Shown one piece after another: positions 19,606 through 28,973 of a stretch of DNA of 50,567 bases. Numbering within the stretch: position 1 is the stretch's first letter; every line of letters starts with the position of its first letter. Position numbers and translations under genes: made by a program. Origin of the DNA: an uncultured Clostridia bacterium (lineage in GTDB: Bacteria > Bacillota > Clostridia > Christensenellales > Borkfalkiaceae); assembly GCA_947629695.1 (NCBI GenBank), contig CANREQ010000002.1:1-50567 (forward strand), in the 5' to 3' direction. The notes under the pieces are model-generated. The model did no database searches. It had not been told where the DNA came from and saw nothing but the letters and a program-made list of their open reading frames with translations.

Positions 19606-19960
19606 AAAGAAGAAAGAAGTCAATATATTCACGCAATTTTACGAGTTCAACGAAAAACTTCTTTTAAATCTCAAGTACGGCAAAATTAAGGTGAACGAAA
19701 TAGCCGCGCAATACCCGTCGGTTAGGAGTTCGTTTGAGGGCAAAAGTTTGTTAAAGGGCGACAAAGAGGAGTTTTTGAAAAGTTATATCTCCAACATCGG
19801 CTCCACCGACGCGTTTTCGCAGGTGGAATATCTCAACGAAAGAAAGGAAATGCTTAAAAAATACTTGGCCGAAAGCGAGGAAAATTACAAAAAATACGGC
19901 TCGCTTTACTTTAAAATAGCTTTGATGATCGGTATTCTCGTGGCGGTCTTGTTGGTTTGA
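19535..19960 (+). CDS. spoIIIAB: Stage III sporulation protein AB
   Basis: N-terminal TM and C-terminal TM, ~140 aa, position between AA and AC. Confidence 0.85.
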   Translation: MIKLLILSAIVILSALFGIILAAEKKKEVNIFTQFYEFNEKLLLNLKYGKIKVNEIAAQYPSVRSSFEGKSLLKGDKEEFLKSYISNIGSTDAFSQVEYLNERKEMLKKYLAESEENYKKYGSLYFKIALMIGILVAVLLV

Positions 19961-19961
19961 T

Positions 19962-20159
19962 ATGGATATAAGTATTTTATTTAAAATAGCCGCGGTAGGC
20001 ATAATCGTCACGATAATTTGCCAGATTTTGAAAAAATCGGACCGCGACGACATAGCGACGGTTGTCAGCTTGGTCGGCCTCATTATCGTGCTCACCGTCG
20101 TGATTACCATGATCGGCGACTTGTTCGCGCAGATCAAACAGCTTTTCGATATTTTCTGA
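19962..20159 (+). CDS. spoIIIAC: Stage III sporulation protein AC
   Basis: 65 aa, two TMs, ILKKSDRDDIATVVSLVGLIIVL typical of SpoIIIAC. Confidence 0.92.
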   Translation: MDISILFKIAAVGIIVTIICQILKKSDRDDIATVVSLVGLIIVLTVVITMIGDLFAQIKQLFDIF

Positions 20160-20551
20160 TGGGAATCGTAAAGCTGTGCGCGGTGGCGATTGTCACGGCC
20201 GTATGCGCGTTTATTTTGAAATCCCATAAATCCGATCTGGTGCCCCTGTGCGTGACGGCGGGCGGCATACTCATCGCTTTGACCGCGTTCGATTATCTAT
20301 CCGAAAGCCTCGATTTTATCCGAAGGTTTACGGAACAGACCAACATAGACAAGTCTGTTATAAGGATAATTTTCAAAGCGGTGGGTATAGGGTATATAAT
20401 CGAACTCACTGCAAGCTCGGTCAAGGATTTGGGATTTCCGTCAATTGCGGACAAGTTGATTTTATGCGGAAAACTTATAATATTCGTGATGTCCGTGCCG
20501 ATTTTGCAATCGCTTTTCGACGTCATCGTAAAGTTAATAAAACTCGCCTGA
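20159..20551 (+). CDS. spoIIIAD: Stage III sporulation protein AD
   Basis: MGIVKLCAVAIVTAVCAFILKSHKSDLVPLCVTAGGILI... GIGYIIELTASSVKDLG; overlaps AC stop by ATGA-type junction (start re-assigned from ORF track). Confidence 0.92.
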   Translation: MGIVKLCAVAIVTAVCAFILKSHKSDLVPLCVTAGGILIALTAFDYLSESLDFIRRFTEQTNIDKSVIRIIFKAVGIGYIIELTASSVKDLGFPSIADKLILCGKLIIFVMSVPILQSLFDVIVKLIKLA

Positions 20552-21726
20552 TACTCTTTGCGCTGTTCGGGATGGCGGTAATGCTGGTTTTATTTCTCAC
20601 TTTATGTCCCATGCCCGTTTATGCGGACGGCGGGAGTTCTTCGGATTTGTCGGACAACATAAATTCAGTAATCGAAGGGCTGGATCTCAGCGAAATAGAG
20701 CAATATTTGAGCCAATACGGCAACGAATATGTCTTTTCTTTCGGGGACAGCGCGAGGGAGATAATAGAGTTTTTCGTAAGCGGCGACCTCGGGATAAGTT
20801 ACGGTGAGTACATAAGCAAGCTGTTTTCGGTACTATTTAAGGGCGTCGCGTCGCTTATCCCCGCATTTGCGCAGATAGTAGCTATAAGCATTTTGTGCAG
20901 CGTGTGCACGGATGTGGAGGGCGGAGTGCTGGGAAAAACCACAGCTAAAACCATTCGCCTTGCGTGTCTTTCTTTGATTCTCTTGATAATGTCATCCATG
21001 CTTTTGAGCATTGTCGGTTCTGCGGTCAAAAGCATAACGCGAATACGCAAGCAGGTGGAAATAATTTCGCCCATTCTGATAACTTTGACTGTGCTGACCG
21101 GCGGATCAGCGGCGGGCGCGGTGTACAGACCGTCCGCGTTGTTTTTAAGCGGCGGGGCGATAGAGCTTGTGACGGGCTTCATATTTCCCGCGACGATTGC
21201 GGTCATGCTTTTGAACTTTTTATCCCGCCTCAATCCCGATATAACTTTTACGGGCGTTGCGTCGCTGATAAAATCGGTGATGAAGTGGACGATCGGGCTT
21301 ACGGTGGCCATTTTCGGGCTGTTTATCACCGTGCAGAGCTCGGCTTCCTCGCTGTTCAACGGCATATTTTTCAAAGTCACGAAATATCTCGTGGGAAATT
21401 CCGTGCCGATCGTGGGAAGTTTTTTGTCCGCGGGCGTAGATATGGTTGTAATGGCGGGGTCTCTCGTACGGAGCTCGGTGGGCGTTTTCGGGATAATTTT
21501 GTTGCTTTCGGAAATAATCCAACCCGTGTTGCTCTTGATTGCGTTTTCCGTTTTGCTGAAAATCTGCGGGGCAATTGTCCAGCCGCTCGGCGAAAAGGTG
21601 ACTTGCGCGATGTTTTCCGATTTATCCAAGGATGTTGAGTTTTTCATCGCCGGGATACTTATGGTGGCGTTTATGTATTTGCTCGTCGTCATGCTCATTA
21701 TAAATTCGGCGGGAAACTTTATATGA
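20464..21726 (+). CDS. spoIIIAE: Stage III sporulation protein AE (start uncertain; alternative ATG at 20572)
   Basis: Signal-like N-terminus then polytopic SpoIIIAE sequence (TGVASLIKSVMKWTIGLTVAIFGLFITVQS; RSSVGVFGIILLLSEIIQPVLLLIAF). Confidence 0.88.
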   Translation: MRKTYNIRDVRADFAIAFRRHRKVNKTRLILFALFGMAVMLVLFLTLCPMPVYADGGSSSDLSDNINSVIEGLDLSEIEQYLSQYGNEYVFSFGDSAREIIEFFVSGDLGISYGEYISKLFSVLFKGVASLIPAFAQIVAISILCSVCTDVEGGVLGKTTAKTIRLACLSLILLIMSSMLLSIVGSAVKSITRIRKQVEIISPILITLTVLTGGSAAGAVYRPSALFLSGGAIELVTGFIFPATIAVMLLNFLSRLNPDITFTGVASLIKSVMKWTIGLTVAIFGLFITVQSSASSLFNGIFFKVTKYLVGNSVPIVGSFLSAGVDMVVMAGSLVRSSVGVFGIILLLSEIIQPVLLLIAFSVLLKICGAIVQPLGEKVTCAMFSDLSKDVEFFIAGILMVAFMYLLVVMLIINSAGNFI

Positions 21727-22154
21727 CAGCGTACCTTTTGACCGCCGCCGGAGTAATATTTCTGACCGTGCTGGTGAGCTTCATAATCCCCGACGGCAAG
21801 CTGAACAAAAGCGTGAATTTTATTTTGAGAATGGTCTGCATAGGCGTTTTATTAAAGCCCGTCATGGGTTTTTTCTCCTTCCCGGCGGATGAGGACAAAG
21901 AGCTTGCGGATTATACCTACGTTTGCAAAATATATGCCGATACGCAATCTCAGGCTCTCGAAGAGGACTTAAATAAAAATTTCGGCTTGGATTGCGCGTG
22001 CGAGGTGGATGTAAGCTACTTTGACGGCGAGATAAGGGAAAACGGAGTGGCGGTTTTTATCGAAGATTGCGACAGTGCAAAACTTGATAGTATTTGGGAA
22101 TATTTAAAAAGCCTCGGATATATAAATATAACAGTAAATGAAAAAGGCGGCTGA
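21723..22154 (+). CDS. spoIIIAF: Stage III sporulation protein AF
   Basis: Two N-terminal TMs (IIPDGKLNKSVNFILRMVCIGVLLKPV) and position. Confidence 0.85.
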   Translation: MTAYLLTAAGVIFLTVLVSFIIPDGKLNKSVNFILRMVCIGVLLKPVMGFFSFPADEDKELADYTYVCKIYADTQSQALEEDLNKNFGLDCACEVDVSYFDGEIRENGVAVFIEDCDSAKLDSIWEYLKSLGYINITVNEKGG

Positions 22155-22506
22155 TTTCTTAAAACGGAATAAAAGCGCGGTCATCGTATTGTTGCTCTTG
22201 ATAGTCTTAATAGTTATCGCCGTATCCATAGGCGGCGGAAAGGCGGAATACACCTCGGGCTCTGGCATAAGCGACTACAATAAAAGCGACACGGAGTTGA
22301 AGCTCGAAAGCATTTTATCCAATATCGTGGGTGTCGGCCGCGCGGAAGTAATGATAACCGAAGGAAGCGAGGGCATCGAGGGCGTGATAATTGTTTGCGG
22401 CGGCGCGAATAATATCATGACCCGCAACGATATAATAAAAGCGGTAACAACACTGCTAAACGTCAAATCGAACAATATAGCAATATACGCTATGAATAAT
22501 CAATAA
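22138..22506 (+). CDS. spoIIIAG: Stage III sporulation protein AG
   Basis: TM then LESILSNIVGVGRAEVMITEGSEGIEGVIIVCGGANNIMTRNDIIKAVTTLLNV. Confidence 0.9.
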   Translation: MKKAADFLKRNKSAVIVLLLLIVLIVIAVSIGGGKAEYTSGSGISDYNKSDTELKLESILSNIVGVGRAEVMITEGSEGIEGVIIVCGGANNIMTRNDIIKAVTTLLNVKSNNIAIYAMNNQ

Positions 22507-22525
22507 ATAAAGGAGACAAAATTTT

Positions 22526-23011
22526 ATGACCAAGAAGAAAAAAATCATCATCATGACGTCGCTCGTATTCCTGCTTGCGGTAACCGCCGTTTTAAACGTG
22601 TTGCTCGTAAACCGCAATTCGAGCGCGCAGGCCGACGTAATCACAACGTCCAACTATTTCTCATCCTATCGCGCAGAGAGGACGAGCAAGAGAAACGAGG
22701 AGATTTTGCAGCTCGATAACGTAATCGGTCTGTACGAGCCGGGAAGCGAAAAGTACGAAGAAGCCGTCGATATGAAGATGAAAATAGTAGGCATTATGGA
22801 AAACGAGCTTGTCATAGAGACAATGGTCAAATCCCTCGGGTTCAGCGAAGCGGTAGTCTCGATAGGAATGGATTCGGACAACGTAAACGTTTTCGTAAAC
22901 ACCAACGAGCTCGATACTCCCGCGGCCCTGTCTATATACAATCTTTTGAGAAACGAACTCGGCGTCCCCAGCACAAATATCATAATTATGCCTGTTTATA
23001 CACAAATTTAG
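22526..23011 (+). CDS. spoIIIAH: Stage III sporulation protein AH
   Basis: N-terminal TM; SKRNEEILQLDNVI ... MVKSLGFSEAVVSIGMDSDNVNVFVNTNEL typical of SpoIIIAH. Confidence 0.9.
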   Translation: MTKKKKIIIMTSLVFLLAVTAVLNVLLVNRNSSAQADVITTSNYFSSYRAERTSKRNEEILQLDNVIGLYEPGSEKYEEAVDMKMKIVGIMENELVIETMVKSLGFSEAVVSIGMDSDNVNVFVNTNELDTPAALSIYNLLRNELGVPSTNIIIMPVYTQI

Positions 23012-23021
23012 GCCATAACCG

Positions 23022-23050
23022 TTGCAAAAATTTATGATATGTGTTATACT
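23022..23050 (+). promoter_or_regulatory. Sigma-A type promoter for asp23-nusB operon
   Basis: TTGCAA-17 bp-TATACT. Confidence 0.6.
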
Positions 23051-23093
23051 TATAATGCCGTAACAGATAAAGACGGCATGTAAGGAGATCAAA

Positions 23094-23429
23094 ATGGCTC
23101 ATATCAGACATGACCCTACTTCGACCCAAAAGGGGAAGATATCATACAACAGCGGAATAGTCAGCGGAATTGTGGCATTGGCTATATCCGAAGTAGACGG
23201 CGTAAGCCTGTTGAATACGAAAAATAAAGGCATAAAACTGAGTTTCGATAAGCAAGGAATAGTCGCCGACATCAGCGTGAAAGTGGATTACAGCTACAAT
23301 GTTCCCTCGCTTGCGTTCAGGATACAGCAATCCATCAAACACAATGTCGAATCGATGACAAAGTACAAAGTAGACAAGGTGGACGTTCATATTCAGGACG
23401 TAAACTTTCCCGCAAACTCGGTGATATAA
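23094..23429 (+). CDS. Asp23/Gls24 (YqhY) family protein
   Basis: GKISYNSGIVSGIVALAISEVDGVSLL ... ADISVKVDYSYNVPSLAFRIQQSIKHNVESMT; position upstream of nusB. Confidence 0.92.
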   Translation: MAHIRHDPTSTQKGKISYNSGIVSGIVALAISEVDGVSLLNTKNKGIKLSFDKQGIVADISVKVDYSYNVPSLAFRIQQSIKHNVESMTKYKVDKVDVHIQDVNFPANSVI

Positions 23430-23440
23430 AAATTCAAAAT

Positions 23441-23470
23441 TATTCCCTTAAATTTTTTAAGGGAATATTT
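23441..23470 (+). terminator. Terminator-like hairpin between asp23 and nusB
   Basis: TATTCCCTTAA-atttt-TTAAGGGAATA followed by TTT. Confidence 0.6.
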
Positions 23471-23487
23471 CTATTTAAGGTTGTTCT

Positions 23488-23883
23488 ATGAGAACTGTTG
23501 CAAGAGAAACGCTCTTTAAATTGCTTTTTTCGTCCCAATTCAACGATGAAGCGGACGATAATTTCAAACAGGCTTTATACAAAGCCGATAAACTTTCGGA
23601 TGACGACATAGCCTATTGCGAAAGGATCTTTTCGCTTATTGCCGCGCACGGGGAGGAGATATTGAAGGAAATCGACAAGCGCTCCACGCTGTTTCCCGAA
23701 AAGCGCATTTTTCCCGCGGACAGAAGCATTCTGACTATCGCCATCTGCGAGATAATGTATTGCGACGATATTCCCGACAAAGTTTCCATGAACGAGGCGG
23801 CCGACATAGCTTCTAAGTATTCGTCCGCAAAGAGCGCTTCGTTTATAACGGGTATTCTATCGTCCGTTTCGGAGGACAAGTAA
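23488..23883 (+). CDS. nusB: Transcription antitermination factor NusB
   Basis: ARETLFKLLFSSQF ... RSILTIAICEIMYCDDIPDKVSMNEAADIASKYSSAKSASFITGILS. Confidence 0.93.
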   Translation: MRTVARETLFKLLFSSQFNDEADDNFKQALYKADKLSDDDIAYCERIFSLIAAHGEEILKEIDKRSTLFPEKRIFPADRSILTIAICEIMYCDDIPDKVSMNEAADIASKYSSAKSASFITGILSSVSEDK

Positions 23884-24732
23884 ATGGCTGTGATCATAGA
23901 CGGCAAAAAGCACTCTGCCGAAATGCGCAAAACAATTGCGGACAGGGCGGCAAATTATAAATCAATAACAGGTAAGGACATCGGCCTTGCCGTAGTTTTG
24001 GTGGGCGATGACCCCGCTTCGGCCGTATATGTGCGCAACAAAATAAAGGGGTGCGAAGAAGTCGGAATAAAATCTTTTGCGTATTATCTTCCCGCAGACA
24101 GCGCGCAGGAGCAGGTTGAAAATTTAGTCGGGGGTTTGGCGGAGGACGACGCGGTAAACGGTATTTTGGTACAGCTTCCCCTGCCGGGGCACCTCGACGC
24201 TAAGAAAATACTTTCCCGCATACCCAAGTCTAAAGACGTAGACGGCTTTTGCGAGGAAAATATCGGCAGTCTGTGCATGAACGAAGATTGCCTCGTCGCC
24301 TGCACGCCAAATGGCATAATGAAGCTTTTAGAGCGGGAGAATATCCCCGTAAAGGGCAAAAACGCAGTGGTAGTTGGGCGCTCAAACATAGTCGGAAAGC
24401 CAATGGCATTGCTCCTTTTGAACGCCGACGCGACGGTTACGATCTGCCACAGCAAGACGCGGAATTTGAAGGAAATATGCTCCCGCGCGGATATTTTGGT
24501 CGCGGCGATCGGCAAAGCCAAGTTTATCACGGCAGATTACGTTAAGCAAGGCGCGGTCGTCATCGACGTGGGCATGGACAGGGACGAAAACGGAAAATTA
24601 TGCGGCGACGTGGATTTCGAAGCCGTCAAGGATAAATGTTCCCATATAACTCCCGTGCCCGGCGGCGTGGGGCCGATGACAATAACAATGCTTCTTTATA
24701 ACACCGTAACAGCGGCCGAAAGGTGCCTATGA
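23884..24732 (+). CDS. folD: Bifunctional methylenetetrahydrofolate dehydrogenase/cyclohydrolase
   Basis: GILVQLPLPGHLD, VVGRSNIVGKPMALLLL, TPVPGGVGPMTITMLLYNT. Confidence 0.97.
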   Translation: MAVIIDGKKHSAEMRKTIADRAANYKSITGKDIGLAVVLVGDDPASAVYVRNKIKGCEEVGIKSFAYYLPADSAQEQVENLVGGLAEDDAVNGILVQLPLPGHLDAKKILSRIPKSKDVDGFCEENIGSLCMNEDCLVACTPNGIMKLLERENIPVKGKNAVVVGRSNIVGKPMALLLLNADATVTICHSKTRNLKEICSRADILVAAIGKAKFITADYVKQGAVVIDVGMDRDENGKLCGDVDFEAVKDKCSHITPVPGGVGPMTITMLLYNTVTAAERCL

Positions 24733-25610
24733 GTAAACAATTTGACGAAAAATACGCCGAATACTTAAACTATTTCAACGTAGAGCTGGAAAAATATTGC
24801 CGTGAAAGCCTAACCACAAAGCCCGAAATTTTGGGTGAAAGCATGCGCTACAGCGTGCTTCTCGGTGGCAAACGCATCCGCCCCGTGCTCATGCTCGCTG
24901 TCGGTGATATAGTCGGCGTGCCGAGGGAAAAACTCATTCCCTTTGCGATTGCGCTGGAGCTTATTCACACATATTCTTTAATTCACGACGATTTGCCCGA
25001 AATGGACGACGACGATTACCGCCGCGGAAAGCCTTCCAACCACAAGGTCTACGGGCAGGGGAACGCGGTTTTGGCGGGCGACGGACTGTTGAACAGCGCC
25101 TATTCACTCCTATTTTCGCAGTGTTTTAACGGAAAAGAATACGTCAGCGCGGCAAAATACATCTGCGATTGCGCCGGAATTGCGGGCATGATCGCAGGCC
25201 AATCGGCGGATCTGTTGTACGAAAAGGCATCGTCCGATGAGGATAACCTCAATTTCATATACGAGAACAAGACGGCAAAGCTCATAAAAGCGGCGGTGGT
25301 CACGCCCTGCATTTTCAACGGCGTGGAGTATTTCGGCCAGTTGCAGTCTTTCGGCAGTTATTTGGGATATTTATTCCAGCTTACCGACGATATTTTGGAC
25401 GTGTGCGGGAAATTTTCCGACCTCGGCAAGAGTATCGGCAAGGACGAGGCGGAGGGAAAACTTTCCGCGGTGCGCCTGTACGGGCTGGATGAGTGTAAAT
25501 TACGCGTGGATATGGTGGGCGACGGATGCCTTAAAATTATCGACGGTCTGAACGGCGATTGCTCCTTTTTATATGAATTTGTCAACTTTGTCAAATCGCG
25601 GCTCGGCTGA
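24729..25610 (+). CDS. ispA: Polyprenyl (farnesyl/geranyl) diphosphate synthase
   Basis: GGKRIRPVLMLAVG, IHDDLPEMDDDDYRRG (FARM-type DDxxxxD), QLTDDILD (SARM). Confidence 0.95.
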   Translation: MSKQFDEKYAEYLNYFNVELEKYCRESLTTKPEILGESMRYSVLLGGKRIRPVLMLAVGDIVGVPREKLIPFAIALELIHTYSLIHDDLPEMDDDDYRRGKPSNHKVYGQGNAVLAGDGLLNSAYSLLFSQCFNGKEYVSAAKYICDCAGIAGMIAGQSADLLYEKASSDEDNLNFIYENKTAKLIKAAVVTPCIFNGVEYFGQLQSFGSYLGYLFQLTDDILDVCGKFSDLGKSIGKDEAEGKLSAVRLYGLDECKLRVDMVGDGCLKIIDGLNGDCSFLYEFVNFVKSRLG

Positions 25611-25625
25611 TGGGATTATTCATTT

Positions 25626-27359
25626 ATGCTTGAAAACATAAACGGTGAAAAACTCAAAAAACTGAATATTGCGGAGCTTAAACTCCTGTGCGAAGAAATT
25701 CGCGCCGAAATAATAAAGACGGTGATGAGCAACGGCGGACATCTCTCTTCCAACCTCGGAATTGTGGAGCTGACCGTTGCGCTTCACTATGTTTTCGATT
25801 TTCCCGACGACAAGATCATCTTTGACGTCGGCCACCAATGCTACCCCCATAAGCTGCTGACGGGCCGGTACGATAAATTCAGCACCTTACGCAAGAGGGG
25901 CGGGCTTTCGGGATTTCCCAAGCGGGAAGAAAGCGCGTATGATTGCTACAATACGGGCCACGCGGGTACGTCCGTATCCGCCGCTCTCGGCATCGCAAAG
26001 GCGAGGGACGTAAAGGGAGAGCATTTCAACGTCATCTCTGTAATAGGCGACGGGTCCTTCAATAACGGGCTGATTTACGAGGCTTTTAACAGCCTCAGGC
26101 CGCTTAATACCAATATTTTGGTTATATTGAACGACAACGGCATGTCGATTTCCCCTACGGTGGGGAGCATGCACGAGTATCTTGAACAGCTCAGCCGCGA
26201 CGATATACATAAGGCGAAAGTCGAAAAACACAGCAATATTTTTGCGCGGTTCGGCTTTTCCTACGACGGCGTGTACGACGGCAACGATTTAACCGTTTTA
26301 ATAGAAAAGCTTTCGGAAATCAAGGAAAAGCTCAAGACCCAATCGGTGATTTTGCACGTTTTGACGAAGAAAGGCAAGGGTTATTCATTTTGCGAGGAGG
26401 ACCCGGAGCGCACCCACGGCATCTCCGGCGGCGATAAAAAGGCGCGCACGGAGTATTCCGCCGTATTCGGCAAAACGCTGTGTGCTCTGGCGGAAAAGGA
26501 TAAATCAATAGTTGCGGTTACTGCGGCCATGACCCCGAGTTTGGGGTTGTCCGAATTTTTCGATAAATTCCCCGAACGCGCAATTGACGTCGGAATTTGC
26601 GAAGAGCATGCCACAATTTTGTGCTCCGCGCTCGCAACGCAGGGTTTAAAGCCCTATTATGCGGTGTATTCTACATTTTTACAGCGCTCTTTCGATGAAA
26701 TAATCATCGACATTTGCAGTCAGAAACTGCCCGTTACGATTTGCGTGGACAGGGCGGGGGTTTCGGGCGCGGACGGAGAAACGCACCAAGGCGTTTTTGA
26801 TTTGTCCTTTTTGAGTCTGATTCCCGATCTGACAATAGCCGTCCCCAAGGATACGGACGAATTTGCGCGCATGATAGAGTGGAGCTGTACTTTCAACGCC
26901 CCGCTTGCAATAAGGTATCCGAGGGAAGGGGTGCGGCTGTTTTCAAAGGTCTCGCCGATACAAGCAGGCAAATGGGAAATTTTGGAAGAGGGTCAATGCG
27001 CCGCGATACTCGCGTGCGGGGAAAGGGCAATATCTTTGGCCTATGCCGTGCGGGAAAGTTTGAATTTATCCGGCATTGGCGTAAGCATCATAAACGCGCG
27101 CTTTGTAAAGCCTCTCGATTGCGAAATTTTAAATTCTATGGAGCAAAATCTTATAATTACCATCGAGGACAATGCTCTGATAGGCGGGTTCGGAAGTATG
27201 ATCTGCTCCTATTTCGCACAGGACGGTGAGAAAACCGTCAAGCCTTTCGGGTATAACGACCGGTTTATCGAGCATGGCGGCGTAAGCGATTTAATGGACG
27301 ATTACGGGCTGAACATACAATCGATAGTGGATTTCATCAAAGAAAATGCGCATAGATAA
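25626..27359 (+). CDS. dxs: 1-deoxy-D-xylulose-5-phosphate synthase
   Basis: GHLSSNLGIVELTVALHYVFD, DVGHQCYPHKLLTGR, GHAGTSVSAALGIAKAR, CVDRAGVSGADGETHQG. Confidence 0.97.
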   Translation: MLENINGEKLKKLNIAELKLLCEEIRAEIIKTVMSNGGHLSSNLGIVELTVALHYVFDFPDDKIIFDVGHQCYPHKLLTGRYDKFSTLRKRGGLSGFPKREESAYDCYNTGHAGTSVSAALGIAKARDVKGEHFNVISVIGDGSFNNGLIYEAFNSLRPLNTNILVILNDNGMSISPTVGSMHEYLEQLSRDDIHKAKVEKHSNIFARFGFSYDGVYDGNDLTVLIEKLSEIKEKLKTQSVILHVLTKKGKGYSFCEEDPERTHGISGGDKKARTEYSAVFGKTLCALAEKDKSIVAVTAAMTPSLGLSEFFDKFPERAIDVGICEEHATILCSALATQGLKPYYAVYSTFLQRSFDEIIIDICSQKLPVTICVDRAGVSGADGETHQGVFDLSFLSLIPDLTIAVPKDTDEFARMIEWSCTFNAPLAIRYPREGVRLFSKVSPIQAGKWEILEEGQCAAILACGERAISLAYAVRESLNLSGIGVSIINARFVKPLDCEILNSMEQNLIITIEDNALIGGFGSMICSYFAQDGEKTVKPFGYNDRFIEHGGVSDLMDDYGLNIQSIVDFIKENAHR

Positions 27360-28104
27360 GTTTTTGAGCGAAAAATTCGGCTCCCGCACAAAGGCCGCAG
27401 ACGCCGTAACAAAGAGACTTGTAACCGTCAACGGAAAGCGCGTTTCGCCCTCTTACGATATAAAAGAGGGGGATAAATTGGTTTTTTTAAAGGCGGAGGA
27501 GAGCTTTGTATCCAACGGCGGATATAAACTTTCCAAGGCAATTAAGGATTTCGGCTTTTCCGCTGACGGAAAAATTTTTGCGGACATTGGCGCGAGCAAC
27601 GGAGGATTCACCGATTGTCTTTTTCAAAACGGCGCGAAAAAGGTGTATTGCATTGATGTCGGCGAGAGCCAGCTGGATAAAAGCCTGCTAGATAAAAACG
27701 TAGTTATATACGATAATTTCAACGCGCGCAATCTTACGCGCGATTTGTTTGAGGAGGATCTCGACGGCATCGTGATTGACGTAAGCTTCATTTCGCTTAC
27801 ATACATTCTCGAAGCGGCGGCGGGTGCGATTTCCGACGGAAAGGAAATAATTGCGCTTATAAAACCCCAATTCGAGTGCGAAAGCAAGTCCTTTGCCAAG
27901 CGCGGAATAGTCAAAAGCGCGGAAATTCATAAAAAGGTAATATACAAAATATACAATTTTGCCCTCAGTTGCAATCTTATGGCTGTCGATATTACCGACG
28001 CGCCCAAAGTTGAGGGTAAAAACAGGGAATATCTGATACGTCTTGTCAAAAACGGCAAAACGCAGTTGGATTTCAATCAAATTTTAAATAGAATTAGTCT
28101 GTGA
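27346..28104 (+). CDS. tlyA: TlyA family rRNA methyltransferase / hemolysin-like
   Basis: N-terminal S4 domain (MRIDKFLSEKFGSRTKAADAVTKRLVTVNG), FADIGASNGGFTDCLFQNGAKKVYCIDVGESQLD. Confidence 0.94.
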   Translation: MRIDKFLSEKFGSRTKAADAVTKRLVTVNGKRVSPSYDIKEGDKLVFLKAEESFVSNGGYKLSKAIKDFGFSADGKIFADIGASNGGFTDCLFQNGAKKVYCIDVGESQLDKSLLDKNVVIYDNFNARNLTRDLFEEDLDGIVIDVSFISLTYILEAAAGAISDGKEIIALIKPQFECESKSFAKRGIVKSAEIHKKVIYKIYNFALSCNLMAVDITDAPKVEGKNREYLIRLVKNGKTQLDFNQILNRISL

Positions 28105-28121
28105 AAAATTGCATAAATATA

Positions 28122-28150
28122 TTGCATAATTGTATAAGAAGTGGTATAAT
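28122..28150 (+). promoter_or_regulatory. Near-consensus sigma-A promoter immediately upstream of nadK
   Basis: TTGCAT-17 bp-TATAAT; -10 ends 7 nt before ATG 28158. Confidence 0.65.
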
Positions 28151-28157
28151 TACGCAT

Positions 28158-28973
28158 ATGAGGGTCGGCGTATATTTCAACAAAAATTTTATCGAAGTCA
28201 ACAAAGCTTATATCGATAGGATATTTGCCGAATTGTCCTCATGCGGGTGCGATTGCCGTATTGTCGATTGCGCGGAAAATGTCAAAGGCCTCGATATTGT
28301 CATAGTCCTCGGCGGCGACGGAACTATTCTTACAATCGCCTCGGAATGTGCTGTAAACGGCGTTAAAATTCTCGGCATAAACTATGGGCACGTCGGTTTT
28401 TTGGCCGATTTCGAGCCTAACCAACTTACCGACGCGCTTAATCTTTTAAGAAGCGGCAAATTTAACGTTGAAAAGCGCAGCATGCTGGAAGTTTTTCACT
28501 CCGATGGCGGCGTTTATTATGCGTTGAATGACGCCGTCGTACAGCGCAGTACATCGGGCGACAGCTTCAGCAACACAATAAGCCTTCATGCCGAAATCGA
28601 CGGGGCGACGGTGGACAACATCGCGTCCGACGGGCTTATCGTAAGCACGCCGACGGGTTCCACGGCCTATTCTCTTGCGGCCGGCGGCTCCGTTTTGACG
28701 CCCGATATTAACGCATTTATAATGACGCCCATATGCGCCCATTCGCTTCATTCGCGGCCGATAGTTTTCGGCGACGGCTGCACGGTGCGCATCAGTAGGA
28801 TAGATTCAAGGGGCGTGCTCAATCTGATAATAGACGGAAGGGCAGTAAGCACCGTCAAAAAGGGCGATATTATAACCGTAAAAAAAGCCGACCGCTTTGT
28901 GGAGTTTATATCACTTCCCGGCGGAAACTTTTTTGATAAATTATTATATAAACTAAATGTATGGGGTAAATGA
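28158..28973 (+). CDS. nadK: NAD kinase
   Basis: VLGGDGTILTIASECA, NYGHVGFLADFEPNQ, VSTPTGSTAYSLAAGG. Alternative upstream GTG start at 28101. Confidence 0.95.
   Translation: MRVGVYFNKNFIEVNKAYIDRIFAELSSCGCDCRIVDCAENVKGLDIVIVLGGDGTILTIASECAVNGVKILGINYGHVGFLADFEPNQLTDALNLLRSGKFNVEKRSMLEVFHSDGGVYYALNDAVVQRSTSGDSFSNTISLHAEIDGATVDNIASDGLIVSTPTGSTAYSLAAGGSVLTPDINAFIMTPICAHSLHSRPIVFGDGCTVRISRIDSRGVLNLIIDGRAVSTVKKGDIITVKKADRFVEFISLPGGNFFDKLLYKLNVWGK

Noticed and set aside
20799-21698. 299-aa minus-strand ORF
   Set aside because: Antisense to spoIIIAE; low-complexity T/S/I-rich translation typical of antisense frames.
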